A stretch of DNA of 64,000 nucleotides, from positions 1,860,001-1,924,000 of the forward strand of contig NZ_OY970459.1 in assembly GCF_963853665.1 (NCBI RefSeq). The letters run 5' to 3'. Position 1 is the first letter of the stretch; every line of letters begins with the position of its first letter. Of this stretch, positions 1 to 8,471 are shown piece after piece. Position numbers and translations under genes: made by a program. The notes under the pieces are model-generated. The model was not told where the DNA came from, ran no database searches, and saw only the letters and a program-made list of their open reading frames with translations. The DNA comes from Mycobacterium decipiens. GTDB taxonomy: Bacteria; Actinomycetota; Actinomycetes; Mycobacteriales; Mycobacteriaceae.

Positions 1-51
1 CGCAGTCGGCGTTCACCTGATGACGACTGAGAGGCGGACAAGGAGAACTCG

Positions 52-390
52 ATGGCGGCATTGGTGCGTGAGGTCATTGGTGACGTGTTGCGCGGGGCCC
101 GGACGTCGCAGGGCCGGACGCTGCGCGAAGTGTCTGAGTCGGCGCGGGTGAGCCTCGGGTACCTGTCGGAGGTCGAGCGCGGTCGCAAGGAGCCCTCGAG
201 CGAGCTGCTCAACGCGATCTGCGATGCATTGCGGGTCCCGTTGTCGGTGGTGCTCATCGATGCGGGCGAGCGGATGGCGCGCGAGGAGCGCGCGGCCCGC
301 ACCACCTCGGATGGCGGAGCAACCGGTGCCACCATTGACCCCGGCACCAAGGTCGTCATTCCCCCGGTGGTGTCTCTGGCGGTGGCCTAA
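52..390 (+). CDS. clgR: ClgR, XRE-family transcriptional activator (Rv2745c orthologue)
   Basis: 112 residues. A Cro/C1-type helix-turn-helix fills residues about 7-65, including [20 protein letters not shown], and is followed by a short acidic/alanine-rich tail. In mycobacteria ClgR activates clp protease, htrA-like and psp genes under envelope stress. The C-terminus is hydrophobic (ending SLAVA), in line with the known turnover of ClgR by ClpP; that link is inference here. The ATG follows an AAGGAGAA ribosome site. pspA and pspM follow on the same strand, giving the clgR-pspA-pspM order of the mycobacterial Psp module. The promoter lies outside the window. Confidence 0.95.
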   Translation: MAALVREVIGDVLRGARTSQGRTLREVSESARVSLGYLSEVERGRKEPSSELLNAICDALRVPLSVVLIDAGERMAREERAARTTSDGGATGATIDPGTKVVIPPVVSLAVA

Positions 391-520
391 GTGCCGTCCG
401 GCAGTCCGCGTCCCCAAGATATGCACCATGGGTGGGGCTACGCGCGCTGACGCACTAAATTGAGCGACAGGGCAGCGAGCCCATCCGGTGCACACAAAGA
501 AACGAAGGCGGAGCTAACTA

Positions 521-1333
521 ATGGCCAATCCGTTCGTCAAAGCGTGGAAGTACCTCATGGCGCTGTTCAGCTCGAAGATCGACGAGCACGCCGACCCCAA
601 GGTGCAGATTCAGCAGGCCATTGAAGAAGCACAGCGCACCCATCAGGCGCTGACTCAACAGGCGGCGCAGGTGATCGGCAACCAGCGGCAATTGGAGATG
701 CGGCTCAACCGGCAGCTGGCGGACATCGAAAAGCTGCAGGTCAATGTGCGCCAAGCCCTGACATTGGCCGACCAGGCCACCGCCGCCGGTGATGCTGCCA
801 AGGCCACCGAATACAACAACGCCGCCGAGGCGTTTGCAGCTCAGCTGGTGACCGCCGAGCAGAGCGTCGAAGACCTCAAGTCGTTGCACGACCAAGCGCT
901 CAGTGCCGCGGCCCAGGCCAAAAAGGCCGTCGAACGAAACGCGATGGTGCTGCAGCAGAAGATCGCCGAGCGCACCAAGCTGCTCAGCCAACTCGAGCAG
1001 GCGAAGATGCAGGAGCAGGTCAGTGCATCGTTGCGGTCGATGAGTGAGCTCGCCGCGCCGGGCAACACACCTTCGCTCGACGAGGTGCGTGACAAGATCG
1101 AACGTCGTTACGCCAACGCGATCGGTTCGGCCGAACTTGCCCAGAGCTCGGTGCAGGGCCGCATGATCGAGGTTGAGCAGGCCGGCATCCAGATGGCCGG
1201 TCATTCCCGGCTGGAGCAGATCCGGGCGTCGATGCGGGGCGAGGCGTTGCCGGCTGGGGGGACGGCGGCCACACCCAGACCGGCCACCGAGACTCCCGGT
1301 GGGGCTATTGCCGAGCAGCCCTACGGTCAGTAA
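521..1333 (+). CDS. pspA: PspA/IM30 family protein, 35-kDa antigen (Rv2744c orthologue)
   Basis: 270 residues, the same length as the M. tuberculosis 35-kDa antigen and nearly identical to it as I remember the sequence. The protein is almost all long amphipathic helix/coiled coil (about residues 25-220), typical of PspA/Vipp1 proteins that oligomerise on the inner face of a stressed membrane. The tail (about 235-270) is Pro/Gly/Thr-rich and likely disordered. A GGCGGAG ribosome site precedes the ATG. It lies 130 nt downstream of clgR and 15 nt upstream of the pspM-like gene, so it is probably co-transcribed with both. Confidence 0.95.
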   Translation: MANPFVKAWKYLMALFSSKIDEHADPKVQIQQAIEEAQRTHQALTQQAAQVIGNQRQLEMRLNRQLADIEKLQVNVRQALTLADQATAAGDAAKATEYNNAAEAFAAQLVTAEQSVEDLKSLHDQALSAAAQAKKAVERNAMVLQQKIAERTKLLSQLEQAKMQEQVSASLRSMSELAAPGNTPSLDEVRDKIERRYANAIGSAELAQSSVQGRMIEVEQAGIQMAGHSRLEQIRASMRGEALPAGGTAATPRPATETPGGAIAEQPYGQ

Positions 1334-1348
1334 CACGGCAGATTCGAC

Positions 1349-2164
1349 ATGGTCGTGAAGTCGAATCAGCGCGGGCATGGGCGCGCGGTGCTGCAACGCG
1401 GACTCGACACGGTAGCCGACCTAGCCGACTTGGTGGCCCGCAAGATCAGGGCCGCAAGCGACCCGCGGGCACGGTTGCTTCGTCGGCGCCGACGAGCGCT
1501 GCGATGGGCATGGATATTCACCGCCGGGGTCGCTTTTTGGGGCTTGGTGACGGCAGTCCTGGCGGCCTGGGGCTGGTTTGCGCTGTTGCTGCAGATCACC
1601 GGCGCGGTAGCGGTGGTCATGGCCGTTCCGGCGACGTTGTTGTTCTTCCGCTACCGCTGGCTGAAGGCGGAGCCGCTGCCGGCGCAGCGGCCGACCAACA
1701 CCCGTCGGCTCCCTCCGTCCGGTTCGGCGGCGCGGCCCGCGATGGGCGCGCTGGGCGCCTCCGAACGCGGGTTCTTCTCATTGCTGGGAGTTATCGAGCG
1801 GGGCGCAATGCTGCCCGCCCACGAGGTCAGTGATCTGACTGACGCGGCCAAGCGGACGTCGGCCGCGATGGTGGCCACCGCCGCCGAGGTGGTGTCGATG
1901 GAACGGGCGGCGCACGAGTCCGCATCGTCGCGCGGGTATCTGGTGCCGACCATCAATGCCTACACCGCGCAGCTGGGGGCCGGCGTTCGTCAGTACAACG
2001 AAATGGTAACCGCGGCAGCGCAATTGGTGTCTTCGGCGAATGGTGACGCGGTGCGTGACGTGGGTTCGCAACAGCGCTATCGCGCGGAACTGGCTGGAGC
2101 TACCGATCGTCTGGTTAGCTGGGCCCAGGCGTTTGACGAACTGGGCGGATTGCCGCGCAGATAG
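1349..2164 (+). CDS. pspM: PspM-like integral membrane protein (Rv2743c orthologue)
   Basis: 271 residues. The N-terminus is basic, with a cluster of Arg before two closely spaced hydrophobic segments (about residues 50-110) that should form a membrane hairpin. The rest is a soluble, Ala-rich helical domain. The M. tuberculosis counterpart has been described as PspM, a membrane partner of PspA. It starts 15 nt after the pspA stop. The fourth gene of the H37Rv cluster (Rv2742c) has no convincing same-strand counterpart here: the next gene is on the other strand. Confidence 0.88.
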   Translation: MVVKSNQRGHGRAVLQRGLDTVADLADLVARKIRAASDPRARLLRRRRRALRWAWIFTAGVAFWGLVTAVLAAWGWFALLLQITGAVAVVMAVPATLLFFRYRWLKAEPLPAQRPTNTRRLPPSGSAARPAMGALGASERGFFSLLGVIERGAMLPAHEVSDLTDAAKRTSAAMVATAAEVVSMERAAHESASSRGYLVPTINAYTAQLGAGVRQYNEMVTAAAQLVSSANGDAVRDVGSQQRYRAELAGATDRLVSWAQAFDELGGLPRR

Positions 2165-2168
2165 CGGG

Positions 2169-2212
2169 CTACGGCCCGCCGACGCCGCCGTTACCGCCGG
2201 CGCCGCCGGAGC
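2169..2212 (-). pseudogene. C-terminal remnant of a PE_PGRS gene
   Basis: Read on the minus strand, these bases encode GSGGAGGNGGVGGP followed by TAG, a textbook PGRS glycine-repeat tail. The frame is closed by a TGA four codons upstream of the first glycine codon, and there is no PE domain. In H37Rv the PE_PGRS47 gene (Rv2741) lies at this point between Rv2742c and ephG and in this orientation. I infer that the tail is what is left of such a gene after deletion, or a seed from which PGRS expansion occurred elsewhere. Confidence 0.6.
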
Positions 2213-2249
2213 CAACCAGCCGTCAGATGTCGCTGCTGCAGAGTTGGGT

Positions 2250-2639
2250 TCAGTCGGGTCGCGGCCCGTAGCGGTCGATGTACGCCTGGTGGATATGGGC
2301 GTCTCGTTGCCGAGCACGTTGATCAACGAGCTCCGGGTCGAGGCCGTGTACGCGCAGCATGTGCCGGCGCCATATCTTGTTGAGCGCGTGCGAGAAGTAC
2401 ACGAACGGAATGAGAATCGGCAGCGTCATGCTCAGGTGGACGTCCAGCGTCGTCGGAATCAGCCAGAACGGGGCGACCACCAGCACCGCCGGAACTGCGA
2501 CGCGGATCATCATCCGGGCGGTCGCACCCTTTCCCGCGAGGTCGTTGCGCACCCAGTCCCGCATCGAGTCGGGCAGTCGTCTGCCGTAGCAATAGCGGAT
2601 GTACTGCAGCGCGTTGGGTTTCGTGCGTGCGTCGCTCAT
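2250..2639 (-). CDS. DUF5313 family membrane protein
   Basis: 129 residues matching the mycobacterial DUF5313 pattern as I know it: N-terminal LQYIRYCYGRRLPDSMRDWV, two hydrophobic segments (about residues 45-85), then a basic region and a conserved end of the type AHIHQAYIDRYGPRPD. Function unknown. The ATG directly abuts the TAG stop of ephG, so the two are a translationally coupled pair. The complementary strand is open as an arginine-rich frame (2040-2660), which I regard as a shadow; this is where H37Rv carries the annotated Rv2742c, so the annotations there may conflict. Confidence 0.82.
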   Translation of the reverse strand: MSDARTKPNALQYIRYCYGRRLPDSMRDWVRNDLAGKGATARMMIRVAVPAVLVVAPFWLIPTTLDVHLSMTLPILIPFVYFSHALNKIWRRHMLRVHGLDPELVDQRARQRDAHIHQAYIDRYGPRPD

Positions 2640-3071
2640 CTAGAACGTCGCCCGCAGTGACGGAATGACAATCCCGGCCAGGCCGCGCATGAGTGCCTTG
2701 AGCATGTCGAAGGTGTCGAAGTAGTCCCGCCACAGGGTGATCCGGCCGTTGTGCACCTCGAAAACGCCGCATACCCAGAACTGAATCCGCAGTGGGCCGA
2801 AGATCAGTGCGTCTGTGCGTTCGGTGAGCACCGCAGCGCCGTCGGCGGCCACGCGGTGGATCTTCACCTCGAACCCGATGCGGCCTTGCATCTGGCGAAG
2901 CAGCTTCGCCGTTCGGCGGCCGCCGCGGATCCTGGAAAATCCGACGTTCTCGTAGACCAGGTCGTCGTCGAATGCCGCGTCTACGGTTTCGAAGTCCTCA
3001 TCCTGCAGGGCGTTCAGGAAACCCTCGACCGTGCGCATGTTGTCGGTGCTGGTTTGGGTCAGCTCGGTCAT
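2640..3071 (-). CDS. ephG: Limonene-1,2-epoxide hydrolase family protein (EphG, Rv2740 orthologue)
   Basis: 143 residues with the SnoaL-like/limonene epoxide hydrolase fold: an N-terminal helix (MRTVEGFLNAL), acidic and aromatic residues lining a small pocket, and the late WRDYFDTFDM segment that carries a catalytic-site Asp in the family. The M. tuberculosis enzyme hydrolyses lipid and sterol epoxides. I chose the ATG at 3071; the longer open frame upstream is antisense to the glycosyltransferase gene. It is divergent from the glycosyltransferase gene across a 43-nt gap and coupled to the downstream DUF5313 gene. Confidence 0.9.
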   Translation of the reverse strand: MTELTQTSTDNMRTVEGFLNALQDEDFETVDAAFDDDLVYENVGFSRIRGGRRTAKLLRQMQGRIGFEVKIHRVAADGAAVLTERTDALIFGPLRIQFWVCGVFEVHNGRITLWRDYFDTFDMLKALMRGLAGIVIPSLRATF

Positions 3072-3114
3072 GGTTGCCAGCCTAGGGCTGCGGCGCTGTG
3101 GCAGGGTAGGGCGA

Positions 3115-4281
3115 ATGCGCGTCGCGGTGGTCGCCGGGCCAGATCCCGGGCACTCCTTTCCCGCGATCGCGCTGTGCCAACGGTTCCAGCAGGCCGGCGA
3201 TACGCCTACCCTGTTCACCGGGGTGGAATGGCTGGAAGCCGCCGGCGCCGCCGGCGTTGAGGCCGTCGAGTTGGAAGGGCTGGCGGCCACCGACGACGAT
3301 CTTGACGCCGGGGCCAGGATCCATCGGCGTGCCGCGCAGATGGCCGTGCTGAATGTGGCGCCGCTGCGCGCATTGGCGCCTGAGCTGGTGGTGTCCGACG
3401 TCATCACGGCGTGCGGCGGCATGGCCGCCGAGTTGCTGGGGATCCCGTGGGTGGAACTCAACCCGCATCCGCTGTACCTGCCGTCGAAGGGGCTGCCGCC
3501 GATTGGCAGCGGATTGGCTCCGGGCACCGGTATCCGCGGCCGGCTGCGCGATGCCAGCATGCGAGCGCTGGCGGGGCAGTCCTGGCGGGTGGGCCTGCGG
3601 CAGCGCGCCGCCGTTCGGCTCGAGATCGGACTGCCGGTCCGTGACCCCGGACCGCTGCGACGGCTGATCGCCACATTGCCCGCGCTCGAGGTTCCCCGTC
3701 CGGATTGGCCCGCCGAGGCCGTCGTGGTGGGCCCATTGCACTTCGAGCCGACCGATCGGGTGCTGACCGTCCCCCCCGGTTCCGGGCCGGTGGTGGTCGT
3801 CGCGCCGTCCACCGCGTTGACCGGAACTACCGGATTGGCCGAAATCGCGCTGGGGTGCCTGGCGCCGGGAGAAACGCTGCCGGCGGGATCGCGCCTGGTG
3901 GTGTCGAGGCTGAGCGGAGCGGACCTGATGGTGCCGCCCTGGGCGGTGGTTGGGCTGGGGAGCCAGGCCGAGCTGTTGACGCAGGCCGATCTGGTGATCT
4001 GTGGCGGCGGTCATGGGATGGTGGCCAAGACACTGCTCGCCGGGGTGCCCATGGTGGTAGTTCCCGGCGGCGGGGATCAGTGGGAGATGGCCAACCGGGT
4101 GGTCCGTCAGGGCAGCGCGGTGCTGATCCGACCGTTGACGTCCGACGCGCTGGTGGCGGCGGTGAACGAGGTGCTGTCGTCGCCGAGGTTCCGCGCGGCC
4201 GCGAAAAGGGCCGCCGCCAGCATCGCGGGGGTCGCCGATCCGGTGCAGGTATGCCACGACGCGCTTGCGCTGGCTGGGTAA
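3115..4281 (+). CDS. GT-B glycosyltransferase, MGT/UGT-like (Rv2739c orthologue)
   Basis: 388 residues. N-terminal half begins MRVAVVAGPDPGHSFPAIAL, a Rossmann start with the glycine-rich GHSFP motif of family 1 glycosyltransferases. The C-terminal half holds the donor-site signature around ICGGGHGMVAKTLLAGVPMV and then a GGDQWEMANRV segment, where the D/Q pair contacts the nucleotide sugar in UGT-type enzymes. The acceptor is unknown; H37Rv annotation calls it an alanine-rich transferase. ATG 3115 fits the family start and gives the H37Rv length. Confidence 0.88.
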   Translation: MRVAVVAGPDPGHSFPAIALCQRFQQAGDTPTLFTGVEWLEAAGAAGVEAVELEGLAATDDDLDAGARIHRRAAQMAVLNVAPLRALAPELVVSDVITACGGMAAELLGIPWVELNPHPLYLPSKGLPPIGSGLAPGTGIRGRLRDASMRALAGQSWRVGLRQRAAVRLEIGLPVRDPGPLRRLIATLPALEVPRPDWPAEAVVVGPLHFEPTDRVLTVPPGSGPVVVVAPSTALTGTTGLAEIALGCLAPGETLPAGSRLVVSRLSGADLMVPPWAVVGLGSQAELLTQADLVICGGGHGMVAKTLLAGVPMVVVPGGGDQWEMANRVVRQGSAVLIRPLTSDALVAAVNEVLSSPRFRAAAKRAAASIAGVADPVQVCHDALALAG

Positions 4282-4291
4282 CGCCGTAGGT

Positions 4292-4498
4292 ATGTTGGCG
4301 AGCGTGCGGTTGACGGAGTTCCACGAGCGGGTCGTCCTGCGGTTCGGTGCTGCTTACGGCTCGTCGGTGCTGGTCGACCACGTACTGACCGACTTCGACG
4401 GCCGCACCGCCGCCCAGGCGATCGAGGACGGTGTCGAGCCCCGTGCTGTGTGGCGGGCGCTCTGCGTCGCCTTCGACGTTCCCCGGGATCAGTGGTGA
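4292..4498 (+). CDS. DUF3046 protein (Rv2738c orthologue)
   Basis: 68 residues from ATG 4292; GTG 4304 gives MRLTEFHERV, the usual start of DUF3046 proteins, and is a real alternative (64 residues). The whole protein is one small helical DUF3046 domain ending in AFDVPRDQW. Its function is unknown, but in actinobacteria it sits close to recA. It follows the glycosyltransferase by 10 nt. Confidence 0.87.
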   Translation: MLASVRLTEFHERVVLRFGAAYGSSVLVDHVLTDFDGRTAAQAIEDGVEPRAVWRALCVAFDVPRDQW

Positions 4499-4546
4499 GC
4501 CCTTGGGACCTCGAGTCTGCGCTCAGGGCGTCGGTCTAGCTGCTCG

Positions 4547-5194
4547 CTAGAGCGGACAATCGCCGCACTTGGCTCCCGCGGGTGTTCGGTACAAGAGGCA
4601 GCAGCTGCGACGCCTGAACCGCAAACTTGGGCCGGTGATCACGCCGGAGCCGGTCAGGTTGCCGGTGCTCAGCAGACCGTTGGTGAGCTCGACCAGGGGC
4701 CTACGCAAGTGGGGGCGCGCCGCAAGGACGGCCCTAGCCGTCCCGACCAGGGCAGACGCGATGTTTCCGGACAGCAGGCCGGGCGCCAACTTGACCCGCA
4801 GGCCGGCCGCGAATGGCTCCATATGGTTGGTCACGACCACGCGATAGAGCAACTCCGGCGATGGTGAGGCAGGCGCTCCGACGGGTTCGGGCAGTCGTAG
4901 CTGTGCGCCGTCGTCGGCACGCTGCAGGTTCGTCAAGTCCGGGATGACGCCGTGGCTCAGTACGCACGCCAGCACGGGTGACCACAGCCGGGCTGCATGG
5001 CCGAGGTGCACCAGGGAGGCGCCGATTCGCAACTCCGTCGTGTGGTAGCGCCTGACGGTGGCCTCGATCAAATCCGCGGAGCCGTCGGCGTAGGACCGGG
5101 CGACCGGATGCCATCCCGTTGCATCTCCACCCACGGTCAGTGCGAAAAACCCTCCATAGGAGGAGATTTCGGCCAGCTCAGCGGAGATGTTCAT
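4547..5194 (-). CDS. FhuF-like [2Fe-2S] ferric reductase family protein, full length
   Basis: 215 residues. The C-terminus is SCCLLYRTPAGAKCGDCPL, an exact C-C-X10-C-X2-C array, the [2Fe-2S] signature of FhuF-type ferric siderophore reductases. The N-terminal two thirds are the usual variable mixed alpha/beta region. The start at 5194 (MNISAELAEI) follows a GAAGAA ribosome site; a longer frame to 5344 would run into the recA promoter. H37Rv carries only a short cysteine-rich fragment here (Rv2737A, from memory), so this looks like the unbroken form. A role in iron release from siderophores is inference from the family. It is divergent from recA. Confidence 0.82.
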   Translation of the reverse strand: MNISAELAEISSYGGFFALTVGGDATGWHPVARSYADGSADLIEATVRRYHTTELRIGASLVHLGHAARLWSPVLACVLSHGVIPDLTNLQRADDGAQLRLPEPVGAPASPSPELLYRVVVTNHMEPFAAGLRVKLAPGLLSGNIASALVGTARAVLAARPHLRRPLVELTNGLLSTGNLTGSGVITGPSLRFRRRSCCLLYRTPAGAKCGDCPL

Positions 5195-5242
5195 GTGTTC
5201 TTCGATAGCTGATATTCCCACACACGGCGTGTCGAACTTGAA

Positions 5243-5258
5243 TCGAACAGGTGTTCGG
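5243..5258. promoter_or_regulatory. LexA SOS box of recA
   Basis: TCGAACAGGTGTTCGG fits the mycobacterial SOS box TCGAAC-N4-GTTCGA with one mismatch. It lies about 105 nt upstream of the recA ATG and 49 nt upstream of the start of the divergent FhuF-like gene, so LexA could affect both. Confidence 0.9.
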
Positions 5259-5287
5259 CTACTGTGGTGACCATTCGGAGATCCGAC

Positions 5288-5310
5288 TTGTCGGTGGCCT
5301 TCTCTAGTGT
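5288..5310 (+). promoter_or_regulatory. RecA-NDp-type promoter of recA
   Basis: TTGTCGGTG, an 8-base spacer, then TAGTGT: a perfect fit to TTGTCRGTG-N8-TANNNT, the LexA-independent DNA-damage promoter class known to depend on PafBC in mycobacteria. It lies 54 nt upstream of the recA ATG. Confidence 0.88.
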
Positions 5311-5363
5311 CACGGCCAACCGACCAATACCGGTCACCGAACACCGACTACAGGAGAGGCACC

Positions 5364-6416
5364 ATGACGCAAGCCCCCGACCGTGAGAAGGCTCTTGAGC
5401 TGGCCGTGGCCCAGATCGAGAAGAGTTACGGCAAAGGTTCGGTGATGCGCCTCGGCGACGAGGTGCGTCAGCCGATCTCGGTCATTCCGACCGGGTCCAT
5501 CGCACTGGACGTCGCCCTGGGCATCGGCGGGTTGCCGCGTGGCCGGGTGATAGAGATCTATGGCCCGGAGTCTTCGGGTAAGACCACCGTGGCACTGCAT
5601 GCGGTGGCCAATGCCCAGGCCGCCGGCGGTGTCGCGGCGTTCATCGACGCCGAGCACGCGCTGGATCCGGAGTATGCCAAGAAGCTCGGGGTGGATACCG
5701 ACTCCTTGTTGGTCAGCCAGCCGGACACCGGTGAACAGGCACTCGAGATCGCCGACATGCTGATCCGCTCAGGCGCGCTCGACATTGTGGTCATCGACTC
5801 GGTGGCGGCGCTGGTGCCGCGGGCGGAACTCGAAGGCGAGATGGGGGACAGCCACGTCGGACTGCAGGCCCGGCTGATGAGCCAGGCGCTGCGGAAAATG
5901 ACCGGCGCGCTGAACAATTCGGGAACCACGGCGATATTCATCAACCAGCTCCGCGAAAAGATCGGCGTGATGTTCGGATCGCCCGAAACGACAACTGGCG
6001 GAAAGGCGCTGAAGTTCTATGCGTCGGTGCGTATGGACGTGCGGCGGATCGAGACGCTCAAGGACGGTACCGAAGCGGTCGGTAACCGCACCCGGGTCAA
6101 GATCGTCAAGAACAAGGTGTCGCCACCGTTCAAGCAGGCCGAGTTCGACATTCTCTACGGCAAGGGCATCAGCAGAGAAGGCTCGTTGATCGATATGGGC
6201 GTGGATCAAGGCTTTATCCGCAAATCCGGTTCCTGGTTCACCTACGAGGGTGAGCAGCTCGGCCAGGGCAAGGAAAATGCCCGCAACTTCCTACTGGAGA
6301 ACGTCGACGTGGCTAACGAGATCGAGAAAAAGATCAAGGAAAAGCTTGGCATTGGTGCGGTGGTGACCGATGACCTCTCAAATGACGGCGTCCTGCCCGC
6401 CCCCGTCGACTTCTGA
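5364..6416 (+). CDS. recA: RecA recombinase, intein-free
   Basis: 350 residues, the size of mature mycobacterial RecA. The Walker A motif GPESSGKT and Walker B LDIVVIDS are present, along with the C-terminal domain. RecA forms the ssDNA filament for strand exchange and drives LexA self-cleavage. In M. tuberculosis an intein interrupts the protein in the VKNK/SPPFKQ region; here the reading is continuous ([16 protein letters not shown]) with no insertion. Start chosen at 5364 behind AGGAGAGG. The gene is served by an SOS box and a RecA-NDp-type promoter, and its 3' end overlaps recX. Confidence 0.98.
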   Translation: MTQAPDREKALELAVAQIEKSYGKGSVMRLGDEVRQPISVIPTGSIALDVALGIGGLPRGRVIEIYGPESSGKTTVALHAVANAQAAGGVAAFIDAEHALDPEYAKKLGVDTDSLLVSQPDTGEQALEIADMLIRSGALDIVVIDSVAALVPRAELEGEMGDSHVGLQARLMSQALRKMTGALNNSGTTAIFINQLREKIGVMFGSPETTTGGKALKFYASVRMDVRRIETLKDGTEAVGNRTRVKIVKNKVSPPFKQAEFDILYGKGISREGSLIDMGVDQGFIRKSGSWFTYEGEQLGQGKENARNFLLENVDVANEIEKKIKEKLGIGAVVTDDLSNDGVLPAPVDF

Positions 6417-6903
6417 GTCGACTCGCGAGGAGCAGGCGCGGGCACTGTGTCTGCGCCTGCTCACCGCGCGATCAAGAACCCGAGCCGAGTTATCCGGCCA
6501 GCTGGCGAAACGGGGGTACCCCGACGACATCGGGAAGCGGGTATTGGATCGGCTGGCCGCCGTTGGCCTGGTGGACGACACCGACTTCGCGGAACAGTGG
6601 GTGCGGTCCCGTCGGGCGAGCGCGGGAAAGAGCAAGCGCGCATTGGCCGCCGAATTGCACACCAAGGGCGTCGACGACGAGGTGATCGCCGCGGTGTTGG
6701 ACGGGCTCGGTGGCGGTGCCGAGCGGGACCGGGCTGAGCGGCTGGTCCGGGCCAGGCTGCGACGGGAGGTACTGAGTGAGGACGACGCGAAGGTCAGTCG
6801 CAGGCTGGTGGCGATGCTGGCCCGCCGCGGGTACAGCCAGACCGTAGCGTGCGAAGTGGTGGTCGCCGAGCTGGCCGCCGAACGGGAACGCCGGCGGGTC
6901 TAG
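6382..6903 (+). CDS. recX: RecX regulatory protein (Rv2736c orthologue)
   Basis: 173 residues made of RecX three-helix repeats (for example [20 protein letters not shown]). RecX binds RecA filaments and restrains them. The ATG lies inside the end of recA (35-nt overlap), so translation is coupled; an in-frame ATG at 6370 would add four residues. It differs from the H37Rv protein at many positions, more than RecA does, which is one sign that this is not an M. tuberculosis complex strain. miaB follows after 44 nt with no gene between. Confidence 0.93.
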   Translation: MTASCPPPSTSESTREEQARALCLRLLTARSRTRAELSGQLAKRGYPDDIGKRVLDRLAAVGLVDDTDFAEQWVRSRRASAGKSKRALAAELHTKGVDDEVIAAVLDGLGGGAERDRAERLVRARLRREVLSEDDAKVSRRLVAMLARRGYSQTVACEVVVAELAAERERRRV

Positions 6904-6947
6904 CTGCGGGTTAATCCAATGGGCCTCGGTCGCCGTACCATGGCCCC

Positions 6948-8471
6948 GTGACTTCGATGGTGGTGCCAGACGCGGCTGCGCCGTTATCGGAGTCGGCGCG
7001 CACCTATCAGGTCCGCACCTATGGCTGTCAGATGAATGTCCACGATTCCGAGCGGCTGGCGGGCCTACTCGAAGCGGCTGGCTACCACCGTGCAGCCGAC
7101 GGTGCCGAGGCCGATGTCGTGGTCTTCAACACCTGCGCCGTCCGCGAGAACGCCGACAACAGGCTGTACGGCAACCTGAGCCATCTGGCCCCGCGCAAGC
7201 GTAGAAATCCGGACATGCAAATCGCGGTCGGTGGTTGCCTGGCTCAGAAGGATCGAGACGCGGTGCTTCGCAAGGCTCCGTGGGTCGACGTCGTCTTCGG
7301 CACCCACAACATCGGGTCGCTGCCCACGCTGCTGGACCGCGCCCGGCACAACAAGGTCGCCCAGGTGGAGATCGCCGAGGCGCTGCAGCAGTTTCCGTCG
7401 TCGCTGCCGAGCGCTCGCGAGTCAGCTTATGCCGCTTGGGTTTCCATCTCGGTCGGCTGCAACAACAGCTGCACGTTCTGCATCGTCCCGTCGCTAAGGG
7501 GCAAAGAGGTCGACCGCAGCCCGGCCGACATCCTGACGGAGGTGCGGTCACTGGTCGATGCCGGGGTGCTCGAAGTCACGCTGCTGGGCCAGAATGTCAA
7601 CGCCTACGGCGTTTCGTTCGCCGACCCCGCGCTACCTCGAAATCGGGGCGCTTTCGCCGAGCTCCTGCGGGCTTGCGGAGACATCGATGGGCTGGAAAGG
7701 GTCCGGTTCACCTCCCCGCATCCGGCCGAGTTCACCGACGACGTCATTGAGGCGATGGCCGAGACGCAAAACGTCTGCCCCGCACTGCACATGCCGCTGC
7801 AATCCGGATCGGACCGTATCCTGCGCGCGATGCGGCGCTCCTACCGAGCCGAGCGCTATCTGGGGATCATCGAGCGCGTGCGGGCGGCCATGCCCCATGC
7901 CGCGATTACCACCGATCTGATCGTGGGGTTTCCCGGTGAGACCGAGGAGGACTTCGCGGCCACGCTTGATGTGGTGCGACAAGCTCGGTTCGCGGCCGCG
8001 TTTACCTTCCAGTACTCCAAGCGGCCGGGCACTCCGGCGGCTGAACTCGACGGACAGTTGCCGAAAGCCGTCGTCCAGGAACGTTATGAGCGGCTGGTGG
8101 AGCTACAAGAGCAGATCTCGCTTGAGGGGAACGGGGCCATCGTCGGGCAATCCGTGGAGGTGCTCGTTGCCGCCGGTGAAGGACGCAAGGACGCCCGCAC
8201 CGCGCGCATGAGCGGGCGGGCACGTGACGGCAGACTGGTCCATTTCACAGCCGGTGACCCTCGGATTCGTCCGGGCGACATCATTACCGCAGCAGTCACC
8301 GACGCCGCGCCGCACTATCTCATCGCCGACGCGGGCATCCTCAGCCACCGGCGCACTCGCGCCGGTGACGCGCACTCCGCGGGGGAGCGGCCGCGCGGTA
8401 TCGGCCTGGGCCTGCCAAGTGTCGGGCGGCCCCGGGTCGAGTCCACCGAACCCGCCGGGTGCGGAACGTGA
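6948..8471 (+). CDS. miaB: MiaB, tRNA-2-methylthio-N6-dimethylallyladenosine synthase (Rv2733c orthologue)
   Basis: 507 residues from GTG. Three parts are visible: the N-terminal MTTase domain with its cluster cysteines (TYGCQMN, NTCAVRE, GGCLAQK), the radical-SAM core with CX3CX2C in [15 protein letters not shown], and a C-terminal TRAM domain (about residues 380-450). The enzyme methylthiolates i6A37 of tRNAs reading UNN codons. It acts on the product of MiaA, encoded about 9 kb downstream. The stop overlaps the next start as GTGA. Confidence 0.96.
   Translation: MTSMVVPDAAAPLSESARTYQVRTYGCQMNVHDSERLAGLLEAAGYHRAADGAEADVVVFNTCAVRENADNRLYGNLSHLAPRKRRNPDMQIAVGGCLAQKDRDAVLRKAPWVDVVFGTHNIGSLPTLLDRARHNKVAQVEIAEALQQFPSSLPSARESAYAAWVSISVGCNNSCTFCIVPSLRGKEVDRSPADILTEVRSLVDAGVLEVTLLGQNVNAYGVSFADPALPRNRGAFAELLRACGDIDGLERVRFTSPHPAEFTDDVIEAMAETQNVCPALHMPLQSGSDRILRAMRRSYRAERYLGIIERVRAAMPHAAITTDLIVGFPGETEEDFAATLDVVRQARFAAAFTFQYSKRPGTPAAELDGQLPKAVVQERYERLVELQEQISLEGNGAIVGQSVEVLVAAGEGRKDARTARMSGRARDGRLVHFTAGDPRIRPGDIITAAVTDAAPHYLIADAGILSHRRTRAGDAHSAGERPRGIGLGLPSVGRPRVESTEPAGCGT

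Noticed and set aside
2040..2660. 206-codon plus-strand frame after pspM
   Set aside because: It starts inside pspM, is rich in Arg/His as antisense frames of GC-rich genes are, and covers the DUF5313 gene.
3082..4257. 391-codon minus-strand frame opposite the glycosyltransferase gene
   Set aside because: Low-complexity Arg/His/Gln composition; an antisense shadow of a gene with clear GT-B motifs.
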